Assembly (NCBI GenBank): GCA_019635485.1
Contig: JAHBZL010000013.1
Span: 1 to 64,000, forward strand
Direction of reading: 5' to 3'
Length of the DNA: 64,000 nucleotides
Origin: Piscinibacter sp.
GTDB taxonomy: Bacteria; Pseudomonadota; Gammaproteobacteria; Burkholderiales; Burkholderiaceae_C
Part shown: piece by piece, positions 27,016 through 34,388 of the stretch
Layout: every line of letters starts with the position of its first letter
How positions within the stretch are numbered: position 1 is the first letter of the stretch
Notes under the pieces: model-generated
What the model was told of the DNA's origin: nothing
Seen by the model: the letters and a program-made list of their open reading frames with translations, nothing else
Database searches by the model: none
Position numbers and translations under genes: made by a program

Positions 27016-27873
27016 TCAGTCCAGGTTCTTGCCGATCATGCGGATCAGGAACACCGCGGCGATGTTGGCCAGCACGACGGCGAACAGCGCCCCCGCCGAA
27101 GCCACGCCGACGTCGAAGTTCATCAGCGCCTGCTTGAAGATCAGGAACGCGACGTTGGTGCTCTCGTTGCCGGGGCCGCCGCCGGTGGTCGTGAAGATCT
27201 CCGCGAACACGCTCATCAGGAAGATCATCTCGATCATGATGACGACGGCGATCGGCCGGCCCAGGTGCGGCAGCGTCAGGTACCAGAACTTCTGGAACGC
27301 GTTCGCGCCGTCCATGCCGGCCGCCTCCATCTGGTCGCGGTCCAGCGACTGCAGCGAGGTGATGAAGATCAGGCAGGCGAACGGCAGCCACTGCCAGGCC
27401 ACCATCAGGATCACCGAGAGCAGCGGGAAGTCGGTCAGCCAGTCGACCGGCGTGCCGCCGAAGAACAGGACCACCTGCGCCAGCACGCCGTACACCGGGT
27501 TCATCATCATGTGCTTCCACAGCAGCGCGTTGGCCGTGGGCATCACGAAGAACGGCGAGATCAGCAGCACGCGCACGATGCCGCGGCCCGGGAACGCCTC
27601 GTTCACCAGCAGCGCCAGCGCGATGCCGAGCACGACGGTGATCGCGATCACCGAACCGAGCAGCAGCAGGGTGTTCCACACCGAGGCGCCGAAGTCCGGA
27701 TCGGTGACGAAGAACTCCCAGTTCATCAGGCCGATGAAGTCCTTCGGCCCCGGCTGCATCAGGTTGTACCGGACGAGCGAGAAGTAGATCGTCATGGCCA
27801 GCGGCACGATCATCCAGAGGAAGAGCGTGACCACCGCAGGCGCCATGAGCGCGCGGGGAAGCAATCGATTCAT
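27016..27873 (-). CDS. ABC transporter permease 1 (MalF-like), polyol/sugar importer
   Basis: 285-residue inner-membrane permease with about six helices. The periplasmic segment FIGLMNWEFFVTDPDFGAS and EAA loop MEAAGMDGANAFQKFWYLTL are standard for sugar-type MalF subunits, though without the large MalF periplasmic insert. CCTGCACC precedes the ATG. The repeat at 27896-27976 separates it from the binding-protein gene, an arrangement that could lower permease expression relative to binding protein. Confidence 0.95.
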   Translation of the reverse strand: MNRLLPRALMAPAVVTLFLWMIVPLAMTIYFSLVRYNLMQPGPKDFIGLMNWEFFVTDPDFGASVWNTLLLLGSVIAITVVLGIALALLVNEAFPGRGIVRVLLISPFFVMPTANALLWKHMMMNPVYGVLAQVVLFFGGTPVDWLTDFPLLSVILMVAWQWLPFACLIFITSLQSLDRDQMEAAGMDGANAFQKFWYLTLPHLGRPIAVVIMIEMIFLMSVFAEIFTTTGGGPGNESTNVAFLIFKQALMNFDVGVASAGALFAVVLANIAAVFLIRMIGKNLD

Positions 27874-27895
27874 GGTGCAGGCCCTCGGTCAGACC

Positions 27896-27976
27896 AAGCG
27901 GTCGCCGCGGGACCGGCTTGGCCGGCCCGCTGGCGGCGCCCCCCTGGGGGGGAGCGCCGCAGGCGCTACGGGGGGG
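27896..27976. repeat. intercistronic repeat, copy 2 (binding protein-permease junction)
   Basis: Second copy of the element at 26113-26195. It again begins directly after a stop codon, here the TAA of the binding-protein gene. Its stems are AGCGCC.. paired with GGCGCT and a C6/G6-type arm. The compensating changes (AGCGGCGCAGCCGCT versus AGCGCCGCAGGCGCT) keep the hairpin intact. That argues the structure, not just the sequence, is maintained. Confidence 0.8.
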
Positions 27977-29281
27977 TTACTTGTAATACCCGCCCTTGCG
28001 CATCTCGCGGTCCGCGGCCACCTGCGCCGTCTTCAGCGCCTGGTCCACCGACACCTTGCCCGCCAGCGCCGCGCTCATCTGCTGGCCCACCGCGATGCCG
28101 ATCGCCTGGAACTCGGGAATCGCGGCGAACTGCACGCCGACGTAGGGCGACTTCGGCAGCGTCGAGTCGTTCGGGTTGGCGCTGTCGATCGCCTTCTTTT
28201 CGGCCTCGGCGAACACGGCCGCCTTCAGGAACTCGGGGTTCGCGTAGGTCGACTTGCGCGTGCCGGTCGGCACCGCGGCCCAGCCCTTCTCCTTGGCGAC
28301 CAGATTGACGTAGTCCTTCGAGGTCGCCCAGGTGATGAACTTCTGCGCTTCCGCGGTGTGCTTCGTGCCGGCGGGGATCGCCAGCGCCCAGGCCCACAGC
28401 CAGTTCGCGCCCTTGTCGGTGGCCATCGTCGGTCCCTGCGCGAAGGCCACCTTGTCGGCCACCTTGCTCTGCTTCGGGTCGGTGATGAACGAGGTGGCGA
28501 TCGTCGCGTCGATCCACATGCCGCACTTGCCCTCGTTGTAGAGCGCCAGGATCTCGTTGAAGCTGTTCGCGCTCGACCCGGGCGGGCCGTACTTGGTCAG
28601 CAGCTCGACGTAGAACTTGATCGCGTCCTTCCACGGCTTGCTCTCGAGCTGCGGCTTCCACGACATGTCGAACCACTGGCCGCCGAAACTGTTCACCATC
28701 GTCGTGATGAAGGCCATGTTGTCGCCCCAGCCCGGCTTGCCGCGCAGGCAGATGCCGTACACGCCGCTCTTCGGGTCGTGGATCTTGGCCGCCGCGTCGC
28801 GCACCTGCTCCCAGGTGGGACGCTCGGCGAACTTGATGCCGGCCTTGTCCGTCAGGTCCTTGCGGTACATCAGCATCGAGCTCTCGCCGTAGAACGGCGC
28901 GGCATACAGCTTGCCGTCCACCGACAGGCCGTTGCGCATCGCCGGCAGCAGGTCGTCGACGTCGTAGGAGGCGTCGGGCTTGAGCTCCTTCAGCCAGCCC
29001 TTCTTGCCCCAGATCGGCGTCTCGTACATGCCGATCGTCATCACGTCGAACTGGCCGCCCTTGGTGGCGATGTCGGTCGTCACGCGCGAGCGCAGCGTGC
29101 CTTCCTCGAGCGTGACCCACTTCAGCTTGATGTCCGGATGGGCCTTCTCGAAGTGCGGCGTCAGCTTCTGCATCTCGATCATGTGGCCGTTGTTGACCGT
29201 CGCGATCACGAGGTCGACGGCGAATGCAGGCCCCGCCAGGCACAGCCCGGCAAGCATCGGAAGGGCAGCCTTCAGCTTCAT
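27977..29281 (-). CDS. ABC transporter periplasmic binding protein, polyol/sugar type
   Basis: 434-residue extracellular solute-binding protein family 1 member. The Sec signal ends PAFAVDL. Family features include the N-terminal VIATVNNGHMIEMQKL, GGQFDVMTIGMYETPIWG, the central GICLRGKPGWGDNMAF and the C-terminal AQVAADREMRKGGYYK. It resembles the sorbitol/mannitol-binding SmoE/MtlE group, fitting the polyol dehydrogenases downstream. ACAAGGAGACAAGACC precedes the ATG. As the first gene of the minus-strand block, it probably has its promoter in the 264-bp gap shared with zwf. Confidence 0.93.
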   Translation of the reverse strand: MKLKAALPMLAGLCLAGPAFAVDLVIATVNNGHMIEMQKLTPHFEKAHPDIKLKWVTLEEGTLRSRVTTDIATKGGQFDVMTIGMYETPIWGKKGWLKELKPDASYDVDDLLPAMRNGLSVDGKLYAAPFYGESSMLMYRKDLTDKAGIKFAERPTWEQVRDAAAKIHDPKSGVYGICLRGKPGWGDNMAFITTMVNSFGGQWFDMSWKPQLESKPWKDAIKFYVELLTKYGPPGSSANSFNEILALYNEGKCGMWIDATIATSFITDPKQSKVADKVAFAQGPTMATDKGANWLWAWALAIPAGTKHTAEAQKFITWATSKDYVNLVAKEKGWAAVPTGTRKSTYANPEFLKAAVFAEAEKKAIDSANPNDSTLPKSPYVGVQFAAIPEFQAIGIAVGQQMSAALAGKVSVDQALKTAQVAADREMRKGGYYK

Positions 29282-29545
29282 GGTCTTGTCTCCTTGTTGG
29301 GTTCGGACCCCAGGATCACGGTCGCGGGGTTGTGGTCAATTTAGACGTGCCCCGAACCGGGCTTGATACTTTTCTGCCCACCCTCTGTACTTCATTGCAT
29401 CGCCGGCTAGTGTTTTCCCCATGAGCCTGCAAGAGAAGTTGCTCCGCCGCGGTGGCTTCGCGGCCGGTTTGACCCCTCGCAGAAACTCATGCATCATCCG
29501 GTACGAAACAAAGTTACATCCACTGGGCCACCCCGGTTTCATCCC
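29282..29545. other. divergent intergenic region between binding protein and zwf
   Basis: This 264-bp gap is less GC-rich than its surroundings (e.g. TTGATACTTTTCTG) and must hold both promoters. AAGTTACA (29511-29518) occurs in minus-strand orientation as TGTAACTT upstream of tal (21729-21736). Both genes are classic HexR targets, so it may be a HexR half-site, but the palindrome is incomplete. No confident -35/-10 pair was assigned. Confidence 0.4.
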
Positions 29546-30991
29546 ATGTCCTTCGATCTCGTCTTCTTCGGCGGCACCGGCGACCTCACCTGGCGCAAGC
29601 TGATGCCCGCCCTGTTCCAGGCCTGGCGACACGGCAAGCTGCCCGAGGGCGGCCGCATCCTGGCGGTCGCGCGCGACGAGCGCAGCGACGCCGACTACCG
29701 CGCCTTCATCAAGGAACGCTTCGGCGACGTCGAGAGCGCCAAGCAGCCCAGCGACGAGGAGTTCGAGACCTTCGCGCAGCTGCTGCACTATCGCCGCATG
29801 GACCTGTCGCAGCCCGAGCATTACGCCGGGCTGAAGGACTGGCTCGATGCGCGCGGCGCCGACACCGTGGTGCTGTTCCTCGCCACCAGCCCGCACCTGT
29901 TCCCGCAGATCGTCGGTCAGCTCGGCCGCGTCGGGCTGAACGGCCCGAACGTGCGCGTGGTGCTCGAGAAGCCGCTGGGCCACGACCTGGCCAGCGCGCA
30001 AGAGATCAACCGCGTCGTCAGCGGCGCGTTCCGCGAAGACCAGGCACTGCGCATCGACCACTACCTCGGCAAGCCCGCAGTGCAGAACCTGATGGCGCTG
30101 CGTTTCGGCAACCTGCTGTTCGAACCGCTGTGGCGGCGCGAGTGCATCTCCAACATCCAGATCACCATCGCCGAGAGCATCGGCGTGGGCACGCGTGGCG
30201 ACTTCTACGACCGCACCGGCGCGCTGCGCGACATGGTGCAGAACCACGCGCTGCAGCTGCTGACGATGGTCGCGATGGAGCCGCCCGGCCGCAACGACGC
30301 GGACTCGATCCGCGACGAGAAGCTCAAGGTGCTGCGCTCGCTGAAGCCCTTCACCGAGGAGACCGTGGCGCGCGACGTGGTGCGCGGGCAGTACCGCGGC
30401 GGCAACTGCGCCGGCAGCCCGGCGCCGGCCTACCTGGAGGAAACCAAGGTGCCGCGCGGCAGCCAGACCGAAACCTTCGTCGCGCTGCGCACGGAGATCC
30501 AGAACTGGCGCTGGGCCGGCGTGCCGTTCTACCTGCGCACCGGCAAGCGCCTGGCGGCGCGCGACGCGCAGATCGTCGTCAGCTTCCGGCCCACCCCGCA
30601 CAGCATCTTCCCGGGCATCAACCAGCCGAACAAGCTGGTCATCAAGCTGCAGCCCGAAGACGGGCTGGAACTGCACCTGATGGCCGCCAAGGGCTCGGGA
30701 CAAAGCGAATCGCTCGCGCCGGTGTTCCTCGACCTGGACTTCGACAAGGCCTTCGCCGAAAACCGCGTCGGCGGCTACGAGCGCCTGCTGCTGGACGCGA
30801 TTGCCGGCAAGCTGAACCTGTTCGTGCGCAGCGACGAGCAGGAGCAGGCGTGGCGCTGGGTCGAGCCGATCCTGAACGCGTGGAAGAACGACAGCACCGG
30901 CCCGCGCCCGTACGCGGCCGGCACCTGGGGCCCGGCGGCGGCCAGCGCGCTGGTGGCGCGCGACGGCTTCGCGTGGAGCGAGGAGCAATAG
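29546..30991 (+). CDS. zwf: glucose-6-phosphate 1-dehydrogenase
   Basis: 481-residue cytoplasmic enzyme, first step of the oxidative pentose phosphate and Entner-Doudoroff pathways. The nucleotide motif FGGTGDLTWRKLMP opens the protein. The active-site signature RIDHYLGK is at about residue 170, and EKPLGHDLASA is also typical. I chose ATG 29546 because MSFDLVFFGGTGDL is the common start in this order; no clear ribosome site precedes it, and ATG 29489 would add 19 residues. It is followed by hexR and divergent from the polyol importer. Confidence 0.96.
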   Translation: MSFDLVFFGGTGDLTWRKLMPALFQAWRHGKLPEGGRILAVARDERSDADYRAFIKERFGDVESAKQPSDEEFETFAQLLHYRRMDLSQPEHYAGLKDWLDARGADTVVLFLATSPHLFPQIVGQLGRVGLNGPNVRVVLEKPLGHDLASAQEINRVVSGAFREDQALRIDHYLGKPAVQNLMALRFGNLLFEPLWRRECISNIQITIAESIGVGTRGDFYDRTGALRDMVQNHALQLLTMVAMEPPGRNDADSIRDEKLKVLRSLKPFTEETVARDVVRGQYRGGNCAGSPAPAYLEETKVPRGSQTETFVALRTEIQNWRWAGVPFYLRTGKRLAARDAQIVVSFRPTPHSIFPGINQPNKLVIKLQPEDGLELHLMAAKGSGQSESLAPVFLDLDFDKAFAENRVGGYERLLLDAIAGKLNLFVRSDEQEQAWRWVEPILNAWKNDSTGPRPYAAGTWGPAAASALVARDGFAWSEEQ

Positions 30992-31003
30992 ATGGCGACC
31001 CCA

Positions 31004-31029
31004 TGCCCCATGGGATCCGGCATGGGGCA
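31004..31029 (+). other. perfect stem-loop between zwf and hexR
   Basis: TGCCCCATG (31004-31012) and CATGGGGCA (31021-31029) are exact inverted repeats around GGATCCGG, in the 62-bp gap. There is no U tract. It could be an operator for HexR autoregulation, an attenuator, or a stabilising hairpin at the zwf 3' end. Confidence 0.5.
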
Positions 31030-31053
31030 GCCTGCCGGCTCGAGGTGATACCG

Positions 31054-31935
31054 ATGGAAACGTCCATGCTCGACCGCATCCGCGCGTCGATCCCGGCACT
31101 GCCGCCGGCCGAGCAGCGGGTGGCCAAGCTGCTGCTGCTGGATCCGCGCAGCTTCGCGACGCTGCCGGTCGCGGAGTTGGCCGACCGCTCGCACGTCAGC
31201 AAGCCGACCGTCGTGCGCTTCTGCCGCAGCGTCGGCTACGACGGCCTGGCGGACTTCAAGCGCAAGCTGGCCGGCAGCGTCAACGAGGGCGTGCCCTTCG
31301 TGCACCGCGCGGTCGACGAGGACGACAAGGTCGGCGACATCGTCGTCAAGGTGATCGACAACGCGGTCAGTGCGCTGCTGAAGTTCCGCAACGACGCCGC
31401 CGGCCACGCGTTCGAGCGCGCGATCGAGGCGCTCGCGGAAGCCGGACGCGCCGGCCGGCGCATCGAGTTCTACGGCGTCGGCAATTCCGGCATCGTCGCG
31501 CAGGACGCGCAGCACAAGTTCTTCCGCCTCGGCGTGCATGCCACGGCGGTCAGCGACGGCCACGTGCAGGTGATGAGCGCGACCATGCTCGAACCCGGCG
31601 ACTGCGTGGTGCTGATCAGCAACTCCGGCCGCACGCGCGACCTGCTGGACGCGGCCGAGATCGCGCGCCGCCGCGGCGCCACCACCATCGTGGTCAGCGC
31701 CAGCGGCTCGCCGCTCGCGCTGATGGGCCAGGGCGGCGCGAACCAGATCCTGCTCGCGGTCGACCACCCGGAGGACTACGACCGCTACAGCCCGATGGTC
31801 TCGCGCCTGCTGCACCTGACGGTGATCGACATCCTGACCACCGCGGTCGCGCTGCGCCTGCCGGGTGAACTGCGGCCGATGCTGCAGGAGATCAAGAAGA
31901 ACCTGCGCGCCAAGCGCTACGCGAAGGCGGAGTAA
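31054..31935 (+). CDS. hexR: HexR-type RpiR-family regulator (HTH + SIS sugar-phosphate domain)
   Basis: 293-residue repressor. The N-terminal RpiR helix-turn-helix (VAELADRSHVSKPTVVRFCR) is followed by a SIS domain, e.g. RIEFYGVGNSGIVAQDA and VVLISNSGRTRDLLDAAEIA. HexR binds 2-keto-3-deoxy-6-phosphogluconate and represses glucose-catabolic genes such as zwf. Location directly after zwf and near pgi and tal makes this the likely function. I chose ATG 31054 (METSMLDRI); ATG 31066 is also possible. Confidence 0.92.
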   Translation: METSMLDRIRASIPALPPAEQRVAKLLLLDPRSFATLPVAELADRSHVSKPTVVRFCRSVGYDGLADFKRKLAGSVNEGVPFVHRAVDEDDKVGDIVVKVIDNAVSALLKFRNDAAGHAFERAIEALAEAGRAGRRIEFYGVGNSGIVAQDAQHKFFRLGVHATAVSDGHVQVMSATMLEPGDCVVLISNSGRTRDLLDAAEIARRRGATTIVVSASGSPLALMGQGGANQILLAVDHPEDYDRYSPMVSRLLHLTVIDILTTAVALRLPGELRPMLQEIKKNLRAKRYAKAE

Positions 31936-31953
31936 GCGCCGTCCGCACGGTCC

Positions 31954-32460
31954 TCACCGGTGGAACGTGCCCTTGCCCTTGAAGTAGGTCGCGAACTCGT
32001 TGTCGGCCACCTTGCCCTGGTTGCTCGAGTCGTGGCGGATGGTGATCTTCGGCTCGTCGGGCTTCTTCGGGTCGGGCGTCACCTTGATCACGAGGCCGGT
32101 GTGGTCCTTGGACGGCGAGGCGTAGACGTCGTTGACCTTCACGTCCGCCAGCTTCTTCACCTCGCCCAGCCCGCCGAGCATCGTCTTGACCCGGAAGGTG
32201 TGGCCGAGCATGCACTGCTCGTTCTTGCTGCCGCGCTTGTAGCCGCGCTGGTGCGACACCCAGTGCGCGCAGCCCGTGCCGGGAATCGGCTGCCAGCCCG
32301 TCTTGCCGCCCTCGTACCAGATGAAGCAGTCCTTCGGCTCGACATGCTTGTCGACCTTCTTGCGCGCCGCGACGATCTGATCCTTGCACTTCTGGCACAC
32401 GTCGACGCCGTTCACCTTGCCGACCGAGGCCGTGCCGGGATGGATGCTGCAGTTGGCCAT
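31954..32460 (-). CDS. unrecognised small Cys/His protein, possible NlpC/CHAP-like amidase
   Basis: 168-residue protein I cannot place in a named family. The N-terminus has a possible zinc site (CSIHP and CQKC, about 20 residues apart). The middle and end show a spaced pattern of the papain-like amidase fold: CAHWVSHQ (candidate nucleophile Cys), DHTGLVIKV (candidate His) and RHDSSNQG. There is no signal peptide. CTAGGAGGCGGAGC is a strong ribosome site before ATG 32460. It follows a lipoprotein gene by 13 bp, so they form a two-gene unit. Peptidoglycan or peptide amidase activity is a hypothesis from pattern alone. Confidence 0.6.
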   Translation of the reverse strand: MANCSIHPGTASVGKVNGVDVCQKCKDQIVAARKKVDKHVEPKDCFIWYEGGKTGWQPIPGTGCAHWVSHQRGYKRGSKNEQCMLGHTFRVKTMLGGLGEVKKLADVKVNDVYASPSKDHTGLVIKVTPDPKKPDEPKITIRHDSSNQGKVADNEFATYFKGKGTFHR

Positions 32461-32473
32461 GCTCCGCCTCCTC

Positions 32474-32932
32474 CTAGCGGGCCGTCGCGCCGATGCGGGC
32501 CAGCGTGTCGTCGAGCGCCCGGCGGCCGCCGGACTCGGCGCGGCCGGCGACCAGCGCGTCGAGATCGATGGCGACCGGCCGGTCCGGGACCAGGTGCGCC
32601 CGCAGGATCTCCTCCAGGCTGCGCTGGCCGGGCTGGCCGTCCGCCCCGGCGTAGCGTGCGGCAGCGAGCTCGGCGGGCGGCTTGTCCCGCAGGTCCTGCA
32701 GCGCGCGGCGCAGTTCGGCGCGCTGCGCATCGGTCTCGGCCTGGATCTCGGCGCCCTGCAGCAGGGCCACGAGCCGGTTCTCGACCTGTGCCGCTGCCGA
32801 AGCGCCGGCCGATGCGGCGGGGGGCGGCGCAGGCGCCACGGTCTCGGCGGGCTTGCCGCACGCCGTGACCAGCGCGAGTGTCACGGCGACCAGCGCGGCG
32901 CCGGGCGCGGCGTGCCATCGAAGGGGTTTCAT
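32474..32932 (-). CDS. small lipoprotein, unknown function
   Basis: 152-residue predicted lipoprotein. The signal is MKPLRWHAAPG plus a hydrophobic stretch ending in LVTAC (lipobox Cys near residue 25). A Pro/Ala/Ser linker follows, then a helical, charged domain (VENRLVALLQGAEIQAETDA, AELRRALQDLRDKPPAELAA). No enzyme motif is visible. It sits immediately upstream of the Cys/His protein and is probably co-transcribed. It could be a periplasmic partner or protective factor for that protein, but there is no direct evidence. Confidence 0.7.
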   Translation of the reverse strand: MKPLRWHAAPGAALVAVTLALVTACGKPAETVAPAPPPAASAGASAAAQVENRLVALLQGAEIQAETDAQRAELRRALQDLRDKPPAELAAARYAGADGQPGQRSLEEILRAHLVPDRPVAIDLDALVAGRAESGGRRALDDTLARIGATAR

Positions 32933-33113
32933 GCCGGTCGTGGTGTGCACTCGCAGCCTCGGACCGCTCCACTGTAGCGTCAGCCCGCACGCCGCCGCAG
33001 CGGCGGCGCCGGCGTGGCAGGGCCGCAACAGCCCCGACAGTCGGTAACGATTGGTGCCTCCTCCCGCCGCGGCCGCAGGCTGAAATCCCGCGGTCGCCAC
33101 CACCGGGCCCACC

Positions 33114-33917
33114 ATGCCGCCTGCCGTCCGCGCCGCCCTCGCCGGCCTCGCCCTCGCCTGCTCCGGCACCCTGACGTTCGCCCAGGCGGCGGACGACCCG
33201 CTGGCCGGGCGCACGCTGTTCAACAACACCCCGAGTTCCGGCGGCGCCGGCATCACGATGAGCTGCCCGCAATGCCATGGCTCGGTGGAGGACCGCCGGG
33301 CGCGCATCAGCGGCAGCAACGACCCGTACGCCGACATCAGCTTCGACACCGCGATGACCCGCTTCGCCGGCGCGGTGCAGAACCAGTCGGCGATGGCCCA
33401 GTTCCGCACGCTGACGCAGCAGCAGGCCCGCAACATCGCGGCCTACCTGGCCGACACGCCCGAGACGCTGCCCGAGCACGAATCGCAGCTGACCTTCAGC
33501 GCGACGGCCGCCAACACGAGTTCGGCGCCGCAGACGGTGACGATCCGGCACGCGGTGGCGACGAACGAGTCGCTGACCATCGTCGGCGTGCAGGCCTTCG
33601 GCGCCGAGGCCGGGAACTTCAGCGTGCAGCCGGCCTGCAACGGCCTCGTGCTGGCCCCCGCCGGCAGCTGCCAGTTCACCGTCACCTACACGCCGCGCAA
33701 CACCAATCTGTCGGCGCCGGACCTCGTGATCACGCTGCGCCAGGGCACGTCGACGACCCAGTTCGAGCGCGTGCTGTTCCTCAGCGCCTCGATCGCCGGC
33801 ACGCCGCCGCCGGCCAACGCCGGCGACGACAGCGGGGGCGGTGCCCTCGACGCGCGCGGGCTGGCCGCGCTGGCGCTGGCGGTCGCGCTACTGGCGCGCC
33901 GCCGACGCCGCGCCTGA
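33114..33917 (+). CDS. secreted cytochrome c / ASPM-like domain protein with GlyGly-CTERM-type tail
   Basis: 267-residue protein: Sec signal (ends AQAAD), one haem site CPQCH near residue 51, and an Ig-like 'choice-of-anchor' domain (QTVTIRHAVATNESLTIVG, CQFTVTYTPRNTN). The C-terminus has GGG, a hydrophobic helix ([13 protein letters not shown]) and RRRRR. That tail matches GlyGly-CTERM sorting signals, which rhombosortase proteases process at the inner membrane before surface release. No rhombosortase gene is in this window. The 3' end overlaps the convergent NTF2-like gene by 30 bp. The redox partner is unknown. Confidence 0.8.
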   Translation: MPPAVRAALAGLALACSGTLTFAQAADDPLAGRTLFNNTPSSGGAGITMSCPQCHGSVEDRRARISGSNDPYADISFDTAMTRFAGAVQNQSAMAQFRTLTQQQARNIAAYLADTPETLPEHESQLTFSATAANTSSAPQTVTIRHAVATNESLTIVGVQAFGAEAGNFSVQPACNGLVLAPAGSCQFTVTYTPRNTNLSAPDLVITLRQGTSTTQFERVLFLSASIAGTPPPANAGDDSGGGALDARGLAALALAVALLARRRRRA

Positions 33918-34388
33918 CGCGCGCTGCGCCTCGCGCGCGCGGTCCTGCTCGCTCAGCGGGCTGCCCTTGTCGAACACGATGCGCCAGACGCCCGGCGCCT
34001 CCTGGCGCCAGACCGAATTGAATCGCGCCACCAGCCGGCCGTCCGGATCGCGCACCGGGCCGCTGGAATGCGCCAGCGTGCCGTCGGCCAGCACGTCGAC
34101 CTGGTCGGGCTCCCACGAGAACGGCGCCGCCGGCCCGTCGAAGAACGCCTTCCAGGCGGCGGCGACCTCCGCCCTGCCGCGCAGCACGCGGTTCGGCGCG
34201 TAGAACACCGCCTGCTCGGACAGCAGCGCGACGAAGGCCGCATGGTCGCGTTGCGCCATGCTGCGCGCGAAGGCGCGCTCGGTGGCCTCCACCTGCGCGC
34301 GCAGGTCGTCCGGCGGTGCGGCCTGGGCCGGCTGCAGCGCCGCGCTCAATGCCGCCCACAGGGCCAGCGGTGCGATCCGGTCAGACAT
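33888..34388 (-). CDS. secreted SnoaL/DUF4440 (NTF2-like) protein
   Basis: 166-residue periplasmic protein. An Ala-rich Sec signal (about residues 6-23) precedes an NTF2-like cone fold. The fold opens with [20 protein letters not shown] and contains [18 protein letters not shown] and [21 protein letters not shown], typical of DUF4440/SnoaL proteins. These bind or transform diverse small molecules, and none is predictable here. The ATG overlaps the end of uvrA by eight bases, so it could be translated from the uvrA message. It overlaps the cytochrome gene at the other end. Confidence 0.82.
   Translation of the reverse strand: MSDRIAPLALWAALSAALQPAQAAPPDDLRAQVEATERAFARSMAQRDHAAFVALLSEQAVFYAPNRVLRGRAEVAAAWKAFFDGPAAPFSWEPDQVDVLADGTLAHSSGPVRDPDGRLVARFNSVWRQEAPGVWRIVFDKGSPLSEQDRAREAQRASGAASAARQ

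Noticed and set aside
26839-29344. Long plus-strand frames opposite the ABC permease and binding-protein genes
   Set aside because: His/Arg/Asp/Gln-rich translations with no fold; the minus-strand genes have full transporter motifs.
29421-29603. 60-codon frame (starts MSLQEKLLRRGG) upstream of and overlapping zwf
   Set aside because: Ends inside zwf, has no clear ribosome site and a low-complexity Ser/Ala end. A leader peptide is possible but not supported.
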